A DNA stretch of 11,802 bases. It comes from Acidobacteriota bacterium. Its GTDB lineage: Bacteria; Acidobacteriota; Thermoanaerobaculia; Multivoradales; SZUA-115. A program made the translations under genes and the position numbers. Positions 5,773 to 11,802 of the stretch are shown here, in pieces (the first letter of the stretch is position 1; every line of letters starts with the position of its first letter). The stretch covers positions 1-11,802 of the forward strand of contig QIHU01000096.1 in assembly GCA_003231035.1 (NCBI GenBank). The letters are read 5' to 3'. Under the pieces are notes generated by a model, which had not been told where the DNA came from, ran no database searches, and saw nothing but the letters and a program-made list of their open reading frames with translations.

Positions 5773-8007
5773 CTACTCCGCCGGTAGATCGATCGAGAAG
5801 ATTGTCCCGTGAGGATGATTGTCTTCCACCCGGATCGAGCCTTGGTGGTCGGCGATGATGCGGTGCACGATGGCGAGGCCGAGGCCGGTGCCGCGACCTT
5901 TGGTGGAGAAGTAGGGCAGGAAGAGCTTCTTCTTGGCCTCGGGCGGGATGCCTCGGCCGGTATCCGTGATGTCGATGCGTAGCCTGCCGTTGTCGCGAGC
6001 GGCGCAGAGGGTGATCGTTCCGGGAGGTTCGACCGCTTCCATCGCGTTGTCCAGCAGGTTGATCAGGACCCGGCGAATCTGCTCCGGGTCGAGCCAGGCC
6101 TCGCGGGCCGCGCTGTCCACCTTGGCAACCACTTCGACCCCCGGCTTGACCTCGCGGTAGAGCTTGAGCGTCTCGTCGATCAAGTTGGCCAAGTCGATCC
6201 GCGACGGCCGCGGCCGTGGCATGCGGGCGTAGCGTGAGAACTCATCGACCATCCCTTGCAGGGTGCGCACCTCGCGCGTAATCGTCTCGACTCCCTCTTC
6301 CAGCATGGGGCCTAGATCCGCATCGCCCCGGTGGTACTTGTGGAGGATTCGCTCGGCGGAGAGTTTGATCGGAGTGAGTGGGTTCTTGATCTCGTGGGCG
6401 ATCCTGCGGGCTGCCTCGCGCCAAGCGGCAAGCTCTTGAGCTTTGATCAACTCGGTGAGATCTTCGAGGACCATCACCCGTACCTTGAGCTGTTCGCCAG
6501 GGCGATCTTCGGCCTGGTCTCCATCGCGGATCGTGGTCAGCTTGGCTTCGAAGGTTTTCCACTCACCGCCCAGGTTCAGGTGAACCTCCCTGCGCAGCCT
6601 TTCGAGCGTTGGGTTGTCGGTGAGTAGAGCGGCTAGCTTGGCCCGCTCAGGGTCGGCCCACACTTGGGCCACCGGTTCGCCCAACACCTCGGATTCCTCT
6701 TGCCTCAACATGGCCAATGCCGCGCCGTTGCAGGTGAGAATTCGGTCGCGGTCGTCGAAAGAGATGACGCCAGCGGCGACGTTGTCGAGAACTGTTCCAA
6801 CCAGGGCGCGCTCTTCGGCCAGTCGCTGGTTGGTGGAAGAAAGGGTGCGGTTACCCTGTTCGAGCAGATCCTTGCTCGCTTTGAGTTCATCGGTCATGCG
6901 GTTGAAGGAATCGACCAAGACTCCCACCTCGTCGTCCGCGGCGACTTCGACCCGATAGTCGAGGTCCCCCTCGCTGATCCGGCGGGTGCCCTCCGCCAGC
7001 GCCTGGATCGGTACCGTCATTCGCCTGGCGAGGTAGAAGCCGACCCAGGTGGTGGCGAGCAGGATGAGGAGGGTCATCATCAAGAACATCAGCCGATAGC
7101 TGGTCTTGAGGTCATCTTTTTGGACCACTAGTTGCAGGTGAGATTGGTGAGCGTGAATCAATTTTTCGACCGATAAGGAAAGCTCCGGGGAGAGCAGGCG
7201 GCCAGCGACGACGACCAGCGCCGGCTCGTCCAGCTGCTGGGCGCCGAGGCTACTGGCGCCGAGAAAGAGGGTGCCATGGACCGGGTCCGGCATGCGTTTC
7301 ACCATACTGCCGTGGATCACGACGTCGCTCAGGAAAGAGCGTCCCGGCTCTGGAAGATCGGCGATACCCGCTTGCGAGTTGACCACCGCCTGTACGAAGT
7401 TGCTTCCCTGATAGACCCCCAGGTAGTCGAGCTCGCGTTCGTCGAGCAGGGCCTTGAGGCGGCGGCCGAGTTGGCTGCGCTGGCGCCGGTCGCTGAGATC
7501 CAGGGAGCTAAGGGCTTCTAGAGCCGCCTCTGCCCCGCGCAGGCTGTCTTGCTCCAGGCTGCGTCCAACTTGTTGGGCCACCTGACTCGACAACGGCAGG
7601 ATCTCGCTCAAAGGGGTGTTGAACCAGCGATCGATCGATCCCTTCAATAGCTGGTTGGAGATGACGTAGAGCAGCAGTACCGGGATCAGCGCCAAACCGG
7701 TATAGGTCATCACCAGCTTGACTTTGAACCGCGAACCGAGAATCCGATGCCGACGTTCGATCATCAGCTTGAAGGCGTCGCGGCCGAGGACGAAAAGAAT
7801 CGCCAGGATCAGCGTGACATTGATGTACCAGAGAGCAAAGAGGAGGACCCGGTTGGTGACTAGGGAGGGGTCGAGATCGCGGCTGCGTTGCAGGCCGTAG
7901 AAGCCGGCGGTGAAGGCCAGCATCACCAGCGCGAGGCCGATGACGATGAACTTGTTGTTCTTGCGATAGCGGAGGATCTGCTGGCGCAGTTTCGCGACCC
8001 GGTTCAT
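5773..8007 (-). CDS. ntrY: NtrY-type membrane sensor histidine kinase
   Basis: This is a 744-aa inner-membrane kinase. Three membrane helices lie near the N-terminus (about 20-38, 53-75, 97-119), followed by a large extracytoplasmic domain (about 120-304) and a fourth helix (305-326). HAMP follows (about 328-384, with PIQALAEGTRRISEGDLDYR), then PAS (about 401-520). The dimerisation/phosphoacceptor helix carries RRIAHEIKNPLTPIK with His538. The ATPase domain shows the N box INLLDNAMEA (649-658), G1 DTGRGIP (682-688), F box FLPYFSTKG (696-704) and G2 GRGTGLGL (704-711). All catalytic motifs are intact. This architecture is that of NtrY, which usually phosphorylates the sigma-54 activator NtrX in nitrogen, redox or envelope control. 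The start at 8007 gives an ATGA overlap with the DUF4390 stop, although the frame is open to 8343. Unusually, no ntrX follows; the next gene is the convergent TPR gene. Confidence 0.9.
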   Translation of the reverse strand: MNRVAKLRQQILRYRKNNKFIVIGLALVMLAFTAGFYGLQRSRDLDPSLVTNRVLLFALWYINVTLILAILFVLGRDAFKLMIERRHRILGSRFKVKLVMTYTGLALIPVLLLYVISNQLLKGSIDRWFNTPLSEILPLSSQVAQQVGRSLEQDSLRGAEAALEALSSLDLSDRRQRSQLGRRLKALLDERELDYLGVYQGSNFVQAVVNSQAGIADLPEPGRSFLSDVVIHGSMVKRMPDPVHGTLFLGASSLGAQQLDEPALVVVAGRLLSPELSLSVEKLIHAHQSHLQLVVQKDDLKTSYRLMFLMMTLLILLATTWVGFYLARRMTVPIQALAEGTRRISEGDLDYRVEVAADDEVGVLVDSFNRMTDELKASKDLLEQGNRTLSSTNQRLAEERALVGTVLDNVAAGVISFDDRDRILTCNGAALAMLRQEESEVLGEPVAQVWADPERAKLAALLTDNPTLERLRREVHLNLGGEWKTFEAKLTTIRDGDQAEDRPGEQLKVRVMVLEDLTELIKAQELAAWREAARRIAHEIKNPLTPIKLSAERILHKYHRGDADLGPMLEEGVETITREVRTLQGMVDEFSRYARMPRPRPSRIDLANLIDETLKLYREVKPGVEVVAKVDSAAREAWLDPEQIRRVLINLLDNAMEAVEPPGTITLCAARDNGRLRIDITDTGRGIPPEAKKKLFLPYFSTKGRGTGLGLAIVHRIIADHQGSIRVEDNHPHGTIFSIDLPAE

Positions 8008-8570
8008 CGGTCTTCCACCGTCTCGCCGGGCGGAGGGTGGAACTTTCGTGATTGGGCCCAATCGGTGCGAATCTTGGTGGGAATCAAGGAGAGGATATTG
8101 CGCGAGCCGAGCTCCGCGCGGGCTCGCACCAGAAGACGTCCGGCTCTCCCTTGGTTGGCGAGAGGAAAGACGGCGAAACGGTCGATATGGGTCATGGCAC
8201 GTTGCAGGGAGGCGAGGTCGATGACGACTCGACTGTCGACCAGCCGCCCGTCGTGCTTGAAGTTCAGTAGATACTCTTGGCGCACGGCGTCGTACATCGC
8301 GATCAGGGTCAGCCGACTGCGGGCCAGCCCCTTGTCGAACCACTGGCGATCGCGGGCCAGGCGGAAGTCATAGATCAGCTCGGTGGGTAGGCCGCTCTCG
8401 AGCCGTTCCACCCACTGTTCGTCGAAGGCGTTGTCCAGGCTGACGGTGACCAACACCTGATCGCTGTCCACGGCGACCTGCAAGTCGCTGATCTCGGCCT
8501 CTGTCTCGGCCAGGGTAGGCAGGCAGAGGAGGCTCAGAGAGAGGCCTAGTAGTACCGCTGGTAGACGCAT
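8004..8570 (-). CDS. DUF4390 family secreted/periplasmic protein
   Basis: This 188-aa protein begins with a clear signal peptide (MRLPAVLLGLSLSLLCLPTLA, cleavage likely after TLA). The mature part is a beta-rich segment of unknown function (ISDLQVAVDSDQVLVTVSLDNAF, ELIYDFRLARDRQWFDK, NFKHDGRLVDSRVVIDLASLQ, FPLANQGRAGRLLVRARAEL). That pattern and its place immediately before ntrY match DUF4390 proteins, which often precede ntrYX operons. It may act with the large extracytoplasmic domain of NtrY as a periplasmic partner; this is inference from conserved neighbourhood. Its TGA overlaps the ntrY ATG (ATGA), so the two are translationally coupled. It starts 29 nt after the lpxC stop. There is no Shine-Dalgarno sequence before ATG 8570, but a TATAGT hexamer lies 11 nt upstream. 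Confidence 0.82.
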   Translation of the reverse strand: MRLPAVLLGLSLSLLCLPTLAETEAEISDLQVAVDSDQVLVTVSLDNAFDEQWVERLESGLPTELIYDFRLARDRQWFDKGLARSRLTLIAMYDAVRQEYLLNFKHDGRLVDSRVVIDLASLQRAMTHIDRFAVFPLANQGRAGRLLVRARAELGSRNILSLIPTKIRTDWAQSRKFHPPPGETVEDR

Positions 8571-8581
8571 CGCTACCGCGA

Positions 8582-8587
8582 ACTATA
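8582..8587 (-). promoter_or_regulatory. Candidate -10 element for DUF4390-ntrY, inside the gap after lpxC
   Basis: On the minus strand TATAGT (8587 to 8582) matches the -10 consensus at five of six positions and ends 11 nt before the DUF4390 ATG. A -35 at 17-nt spacing would be TTCCCG within the end of lpxC, a poor match. Transcription would start about 4-5 nt before the ATG, giving a near-leaderless internal transcript of the lpxC operon. Confidence 0.35.
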
Positions 8588-8599
8588 CACAGCCGGACT

Positions 8600-9556
8600 C
8601 TAAGCGGGAAGAATCCCCAGGGGGACGGCCGGTCGCTCGCTGGGCTCCCGCCGCCGTGTTGGTGGCTCGGGCCGAGCCATGGGCTGGGGGTCGCCCGTCG
8701 CCCAAGTCCAGCAATCGGTGCGGCTCAGTAGGGCTTCGGTCATCGAGTAGTGAACCTGGTGGCCGCCCCGCTCGACTTCCACATGGCCCCAGAGAGGAGC
8801 GCCGAGCAACGAGAGATCGCCGATCGCGTCCAGCGCCTTGTGGCGCACCGGCTCATCGGCGAAGCGCAGGGTGGTGTTGGCGGGGCCCGTATCGCCGAAG
8901 ATCACGCAGTTGTCCTGGTGGCCACCAAGGCCTAGACCCCGTTGATGCAGGGCGGCGACATCGCGCTCCAGGGCAAAGGTCCGGGCGGAGGCTAGCTCAC
9001 GCTCGAAGCTCTGTTGGTCGACCTCCAGGTCGAGTCGTTGGTGACCAATCGCACCATGCGCGAAATCGATGGCGTAGCTGACCCGCAGCCCGGGGTAGGG
9101 AGAGACTCGAATCGACTTCCCACCCAGCTCCACGCTCAACGGGGCGGTGACCACGAAGACTCGGCGAGAGGCAGCCTGTTGGCGCAAACCGGTCGCCTCG
9201 ATCAGGCGCATGAAGGGCAAGGCGGAACCGTCCAGGATGGGCACTTCGGAGCCGTCCAGTTCCACGATGAGATTGTCGACATTGCAGATGCGCAACGCCG
9301 CCAGAAGGTGCTCGACGGTTGAGATCGTCACATCGTCGCGACCCAGAGTGGTCGCGAGTTCGACCGAACTCACATGACTCGCGAGCGCTGGAATCTCCAT
9401 CCCACCACAGTCCGTGCGGCGAAAAACGACGCCGGTGTTCTCGGCTGCCGGCAGGAGGCGAAGCTGAATTCGCTTGCCGGAGTGAATCCCGATGCCGGAA
9501 GTGGCGATATCTCGGGTGAGTGTGTTCTGGCGGAAAAATGAGTTCATAGTGTTCAT
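8600..9556 (-). CDS. lpxC: UDP-3-O-acyl-N-acetylglucosamine deacetylase
   Basis: LpxC is a cytoplasmic zinc amidase that removes the acetyl group from UDP-3-O-acyl-GlcNAc, the committed step of lipid A synthesis. The 318-aa protein has the family's two similar halves. Zinc ligands are His83 in STVEHLLAAL, and His239 and Asp243 in VRHKALDAIGDLSLLG; Glu82 is the general base and His266 (GGH) the second catalytic residue. SGIGIHSGK (20-28), DNLIVELDGSEVPILDGSA and ARTFAL are also typical. Residues after about 287 form a Pro/Arg-rich tail (QPMARPEPPTRRREPSE) that exceeds the compact E. coli enzyme. The start is 9556 or, equally possible, an ATG at 9547. No good Shine-Dalgarno is seen, but TAAAGT lies 9 nt upstream of 9556. 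It heads the lpxC-DUF4390-ntrY group and is divergent from smpB. The gene identity is firm. Confidence 0.95.
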   Translation of the reverse strand: MNTMNSFFRQNTLTRDIATSGIGIHSGKRIQLRLLPAAENTGVVFRRTDCGGMEIPALASHVSSVELATTLGRDDVTISTVEHLLAALRICNVDNLIVELDGSEVPILDGSALPFMRLIEATGLRQQAASRRVFVVTAPLSVELGGKSIRVSPYPGLRVSYAIDFAHGAIGHQRLDLEVDQQSFERELASARTFALERDVAALHQRGLGLGGHQDNCVIFGDTGPANTTLRFADEPVRHKALDAIGDLSLLGAPLWGHVEVERGGHQVHYSMTEALLSRTDCWTWATGDPQPMARPEPPTRRREPSERPAVPLGILPA

Positions 9557-9565
9557 CCCGAGGCG

Positions 9566-9571
9566 ACTTTA
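9566..9571 (-). promoter_or_regulatory. Candidate -10 element for lpxC
   Basis: TAAAGT on the minus strand (9571 to 9566) matches the -10 consensus at four of six positions and ends 9 nt before the lpxC ATG at 9556. No good -35 is present at 16-18 nt. It would again produce an almost leaderless mRNA, and is listed mainly because the same spacing recurs in other genes here. Confidence 0.27.
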
Positions 9572-9644
9572 AGCAAGCTGGATGCCAGCGCTCGTCGATC
9601 GGTCACCCTAGGAGTGAACTGTCCAAAAACCAGGGTGAATCTCC

Positions 9645-9678
9645 TACCCTCACCGCTTCTCGTCGAAGGGTGGGGGTA
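9645..9678. repeat. Long inverted repeat (hairpin) between lpxC and smpB
   Basis: TACCCTCACC (9645-9654) pairs with GGTGGGGGTA (9669-9678) over 10 bp; one pair is T opposite G, a wobble if transcribed rightward. Inside it CTTC (9656-9659) pairs with GAAG (9665-9668) around a 5-nt TCGTC loop, with one bulged G at 9655. This makes a roughly 14-bp stem. The only nearby T-run on the plus strand (9690-9694) is 11 nt away, so it is not a typical terminator. It may be a regulatory structure in an lpxC or smpB leader, a small RNA, or an operator region. Confidence 0.5.
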
Positions 9679-9728
9679 ACGAGTGTGGCTTTTTCGCATC
9701 GCTCGATGAGGCGCCAGTGCCACAGTGA

Positions 9729-9756
9729 TTGGCGAGCTGGGCGAGCCTGTTAGGAT
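9729..9756 (+). promoter_or_regulatory. Candidate promoter for smpB
   Basis: TTGGCG (9729-9734) and TAGGAT (9751-9756) are separated by 16 nt; each matches consensus at four of six positions. The -10 ends 9 nt before the smpB ATG, so transcription would start only a few nt before it. The AGGA inside the same hexamer (9752-9755) could instead serve as a ribosome site with a rather long 10-nt spacing, so the two readings compete. Confidence 0.4.
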
Positions 9757-9765
9757 TCGCTGCCC

Positions 9766-10224
9766 ATGGCACATCACGCCCCCAGAGCGCTTGCCGAGAA
9801 TCGTCGAGCGCGTCACGAGTACACCATCCTGGATACCTTCGAGGCGGGACTCCAATTGAAGGGGACCGAGGTCAAGGCGGTGCGCGACGGCAAGATGCAG
9901 CTGCGGGATAGCTTTGTCGAGATTCGCAATGGCGAGGCTTGGTTGGTGGGAGCCCACATCGGCGCCTACTCGCATGGCAATCGTGAGAACCATGAGGCGG
10001 AACGGCCGCGAAAGCTGCTCTTGCAGCGGCGAGAGTTGGACAAGATCTTTGGCCGAACTCAGCTTAAGGGATTGACCGCGATTCCGCTGAAGGTCTACCT
10101 CAAGGGTAACTGGATCAAGATCGAGATCGCGTTGGCCCAGGGCAAGAAGTTGCACGACAAGCGCCAGGCCGAGCGCGAGAAGGAACTCGATCGAGAAGCC
10201 AGAGAGGCGATCGATCGCAGATAG
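9766..10224 (+). CDS. smpB: SsrA-binding protein SmpB (trans-translation)
   Basis: SmpB binds tmRNA and carries it to ribosomes stalled on broken mRNA, so that the trapped peptide is tagged for degradation and the ribosome is released. The 152-aa length is typical. Family motifs in order are NRRARHEYTILDTFEAGLQL (12-31), KGTEVKAVRDGKMQLRDSFV (32-51), GEAWLVGAHIGAYSHGNREN with HEAERPRKLLL (56-87), LDKIFGRTQLKGLTAIPLKV, then KGNWIKIEIALAQGKKLHDKR. It ends in the basic, charged tail (EREKELDREAREA) that forms a helix in the mRNA channel. The start at 9766 fits the usual short basic N-terminus. It is divergent from lpxC (209-bp gap) and convergent with the YbjN-like gene, 10 bp away. No ssrA (tmRNA) gene is visible in this window. 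Confidence 0.96.
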   Translation: MAHHAPRALAENRRARHEYTILDTFEAGLQLKGTEVKAVRDGKMQLRDSFVEIRNGEAWLVGAHIGAYSHGNRENHEAERPRKLLLQRRELDKIFGRTQLKGLTAIPLKVYLKGNWIKIEIALAQGKKLHDKRQAEREKELDREAREAIDRR

Positions 10225-10234
10225 AGGCGGACCG

Positions 10235-10717
10235 CTAGTCTGACTTCGAGCGCGCCACGCGCTGCTTGCGTCCTCCGGTATCGCGAATACGCTGGAGGGC
10301 GGTCTGCCCTCCATATTCGGAGACGATCCGGTCGTCGTAGTCGTCGGACTTGGTGGCGACGGTGGCTACCGCATTGAGCAGGGTTCTGCGCTCGAGGGTG
10401 CGGCCAAAGACCGAGTACGAGAAGAAAACGTCGCGGCCGCTGATCGAGAAGGCGCCGAATGGCAGTTCGTGGTTCAGTTCCATCAGGCCGGTGAGCAGTT
10501 CTTCATCGACCTCAGTGCCTTGAACGCAGTAGGCCATGACGGTGACTACCGCCTCTTCCGGACCGAAGGGATCGTTGGAGATCTCGATGACGGTCGAGCC
10601 ATAGCTGACGTAATAGTGGCCGTTGTCTTCGTCGAAGTACGGTTCCTCGAAGAGTTCGGGGAGGTATTCGCTTAGCCGCTCATGGGTTTCTTTCTGGACG
10701 GGATTCGTGAATTCCAT
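10235..10717 (-). CDS. YbjN domain-containing protein
   Basis: This 160-aa acidic, soluble protein has no signal peptide or membrane segment. Its pattern matches the YbjN / type III secretion chaperone-like fold: an N-terminal helix (ERLSEYLPELFEE), strands (HYYVSYGSTVIEISNDPFG, EEAVVTVMAYCVQGTEV), a helix pair (DEELLTGLMELNHELPFGAFSI), a strand (DVFFSYSVFGRTLERRTLLNAV) and a C-terminal helix (ATKSDDYDDRIVSEYGG). LNHELPFGAF followed by DxFFSYSVFG, and the YDDRIVSEYGG end, are the strongest resemblances. The family's role is not settled; YbjN-like domains are thought to bind proteins or peptides, and E. coli YbjN has been linked to stress and motility regulation. The start at 10717 is fixed by AAGGAG at 10725-10730, 7 nt upstream; an in-frame extension to 10879 has no such site. 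The basic C-terminus (GGRKQRVARSKSD) may be disordered. Confidence 0.78.
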   Translation of the reverse strand: MEFTNPVQKETHERLSEYLPELFEEPYFDEDNGHYYVSYGSTVIEISNDPFGPEEAVVTVMAYCVQGTEVDEELLTGLMELNHELPFGAFSISGRDVFFSYSVFGRTLERRTLLNAVATVATKSDDYDDRIVSEYGGQTALQRIRDTGGRKQRVARSKSD

Positions 10718-10724
10718 AGGCTGA

Positions 10725-10730
10725 CTCCTT
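10725..10730 (-). promoter_or_regulatory. Shine-Dalgarno site that fixes the YbjN-like start
   Basis: AAGGAG on the minus strand lies 7 nt before the ATG at 10717. It argues against the longer in-frame reading that opens at 10879 inside the neighbouring FadL leader. Confidence 0.8.
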
Positions 10731-10804
10731 AGCGAGCCACTGTAGCAGTCAACGCGCGAAAAGATTGCCTCTTTCTTGCTCGTCGACGGGCTCTGGCCCA
10801 GGGG

Positions 10805-10833
10805 TTGACCTTTCCTGGGTGGTCCACTACGCT
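10805..10833 (+). promoter_or_regulatory. Candidate promoter for the FadL-family gene
   Basis: TTGACC (10805-10810, five of six to TTGACA) is followed after 17 nt by TACGCT (10828-10833), a TAnnnT-type -10 as often seen in GC-rich genomes. Transcription would start near 10840, giving a leader of about 57 nt that contains the AT-rich TATATATT (10849-10856) and the AGGAGG ribosome site (10884-10889). TATATT itself could be an alternative -10, but no -35 is placed for it. Confidence 0.45.
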
Positions 10834-10896
10834 GCCGGGCCGACCCGTTATATATTAAGGCTCCATGTCTTACGCACACAACTAGGAGGAAGAGGG

Positions 10897-11802
10897 ATGC
10901 GAAAAACCAGCACCCTGCTGCTGCTTACCTTGGCGATTGCTTTGCTCGTGCTGATCGCTCCCACCCCTGTATCCGGCGCTGGATTCAGCATTTTCGAGCA
11001 AGGCACCAAGGCGATGGGTATGGCCGGTGCTTTTACCGCGCAGGCGGACGACCCGTCGGCGCTCTTTCACAATGCCGGCGGCCTGGCATTTTTCGAAGAG
11101 CGTGAGTTCGCGGTCGGCATCACTCTGATCGCCCTGGGTGACTCTGAGTTCACCGGCGGTCTGCCCTTCCCGGGACCGACCGTAACCGGCGCGCAAGAAG
11201 ACCAAATTGTCACCCCACCGCACCTCTACTATGTGCAGCCACTGGGTGGAAACTGGACCTTCGGTTTGGGGGTTAACAGCCCCTTTGGCCTGGTTACGGA
11301 GTGGGAGAACCCCGATCAGTGGGCCGGCCGCTTCTTGAGTAACCGGGCAGAGTTGGTGACCATCGATGTCAACCCCACCCTGGGCTGGAAGGCGACTGAG
11401 AACTTCGGGATCGGCTTTGGCATTACCGGTCGTTTCGCCACCGTGGAACTCGACCGACGGGCCTCGCAGATCAACCCGTTCACCTTCGCTCCCGTCGAAG
11501 TGGCCCAAGTGGCTCTGGAGAGCGACATGGACAGCGGCTTCGGCTGGAATGTGGGAATTCTGCACAAGGTCAACAATAGTTTCTCTTGGGGCCTCTCCTA
11601 CCGCAGCACGATCGAGATCGACTTCGGTGGCGACAGCCGCTTGACCCAAGTCTCGACCGGCGTCCCGGCCCTCGACGCCGCGGTCGCCGCGGCCTTGCCG
11701 TTCGGTGTCGATCTTCCGATCGAAGCGACCTTGGAGCTTCCCGATGTCGCCAGCTTGGGCTTCCTCTTTGCCCTGTCGCGCAACGTGCGGCTGGAAACCG
11801 AC
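10897..11802 (+). CDS. FadL/OmpP1 family outer-membrane transporter (partial, runs off right edge)
   Basis: The first 302 codons are present. A signal peptide (MRKTSTLLLLTLAIALLVLI) ends near PVSG, and the mature chain starts AGFSIFEQG, the same place where E. coli FadL starts with AGFQLNEF. Family features follow: GTKAMGMAGAFTAQADDPSALFHNAGGLAFFE (the N-terminal plug/hatch region), SPFGLVTEWENPDQWAGRF (about 126-144), then SNRAELVTIDVNPTLGWKAT and beta strands with alternating apolar residues such as NFGIGFGITGRFATVELD. FadL-type barrels carry long-chain fatty acids, aromatic hydrocarbons or other hydrophobic compounds across the outer membrane by lateral diffusion; the substrate here is unknown. 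AGGAGG at 10884-10889, 7 nt upstream, fixes the start. Full FadL-type proteins are usually about 400-450 aa, so roughly a quarter to a third is missing to the right. It is divergent from the YbjN-like gene. Confidence 0.9.
   Translation, partial: MRKTSTLLLLTLAIALLVLIAPTPVSGAGFSIFEQGTKAMGMAGAFTAQADDPSALFHNAGGLAFFEEREFAVGITLIALGDSEFTGGLPFPGPTVTGAQEDQIVTPPHLYYVQPLGGNWTFGLGVNSPFGLVTEWENPDQWAGRFLSNRAELVTIDVNPTLGWKATENFGIGFGITGRFATVELDRRASQINPFTFAPVEVAQVALESDMDSGFGWNVGILHKVNNSFSWGLSYRSTIEIDFGGDSRLTQVSTGVPALDAAVAAALPFGVDLPIEATLELPDVASLGFLFALSRNVRLETD

Noticed and set aside
8008..8343. N-terminal extension of NtrY to 8343
   Set aside because: It would run antiparallel in frame through the DUF4390 gene. 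The start at 8007 gives the usual ATGA overlap and a normal N-terminus before the first membrane helix.
9557..9765. tmRNA (ssrA) or tRNA near smpB
   Set aside because: The region forms hairpins but shows neither the tRNA-like T-arm sequence nor a CCA-type 3' end, nor a tag reading frame.
9553..10314. Long minus-strand open frame (about 250 codons) opposite smpB
   Set aside because: It lies antisense to the unmistakable smpB and crosses the lpxC-smpB promoter region. Its residues follow no family pattern, and it would overlap the lpxC start and the YbjN-like 3' end.
10882..11649. Long minus-strand open frame opposite the FadL-family gene
   Set aside because: It is antisense to a gene with clear signal peptide, family motifs and ribosome site. 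Long antisense frames are expected in GC-rich coding DNA.
1..11802. Mobile elements, CRISPR arrays or attachment sites
   Set aside because: No transposase-like protein, terminal repeats, regularly spaced direct repeats or integrase were seen. The plus-strand island at 3981-5744 has no visible flanking repeats.

Overview
The window reads as chromosomal DNA of a GC-rich, Gram-negative (diderm) bacterium. LpxC (lipid A synthesis) and a FadL-type outer-membrane protein show an LPS-bearing outer membrane. Three things together point to Acidobacteriota, perhaps the Thermoanaerobaculia side: a tricorn-type protease, a DUF4390-NtrY pair, and a TPR protein of a type I associate with that phylum. This assignment is inference from gene content only. 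No RNA gene, IS element or CRISPR array was found.

Layout from left to right. (1) 1-1637, minus: N-terminal half of a tricorn-like protease, a WD40/TolB-like beta-propeller that runs off the left edge. (2) 1754-3520, minus: a glutamine-dependent asparagine synthetase (AsnB type). (3) 3521-3980: about 460 bp without a convincing gene, holding tandem promoter-like sequences directed rightward. (4) 3981-5744, plus: a small island made of a 32-codon ORF with a good ribosome site, a strong promoter placed almost on top of the next start codon, a 101-aa protein resembling only region 2 of an ECF sigma factor, and a 402-aa TPR-type protein joined to it by an ATGA stop/start overlap. (5) 5773-9556, minus: NtrY-type histidine kinase, DUF4390 protein and lpxC, transcribed in the order lpxC, DUF4390, ntrY. 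(6) 9766-10224, plus: smpB. (7) 10235-10717, minus: YbjN-like protein. (8) 10897 to the right edge, plus: FadL-family outer-membrane protein, cut by the window end.

How the parts relate. lpxC, the DUF4390 gene and ntrY are closely spaced or overlapping and probably form one transcription unit with an extra internal promoter. No NtrX response regulator follows ntrY; the sigma-like/TPR island converges on its 3' end instead. That island is the best candidate for an undescribed system. A DNA-binding or polymerase-binding module without region 4 is translationally coupled to a helical-repeat protein that could sense a ligand or partner, and a micropeptide gene lies just upstream.

Several start codons here (sigma-like gene, DUF4390, lpxC, possibly smpB) have a -10-like hexamer 9-11 nt upstream and no clear Shine-Dalgarno sequence, whereas the FadL, YbjN-like, tricorn and micropeptide genes have clear ones. 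Leaderless or near-leaderless mRNAs may be common in this organism.
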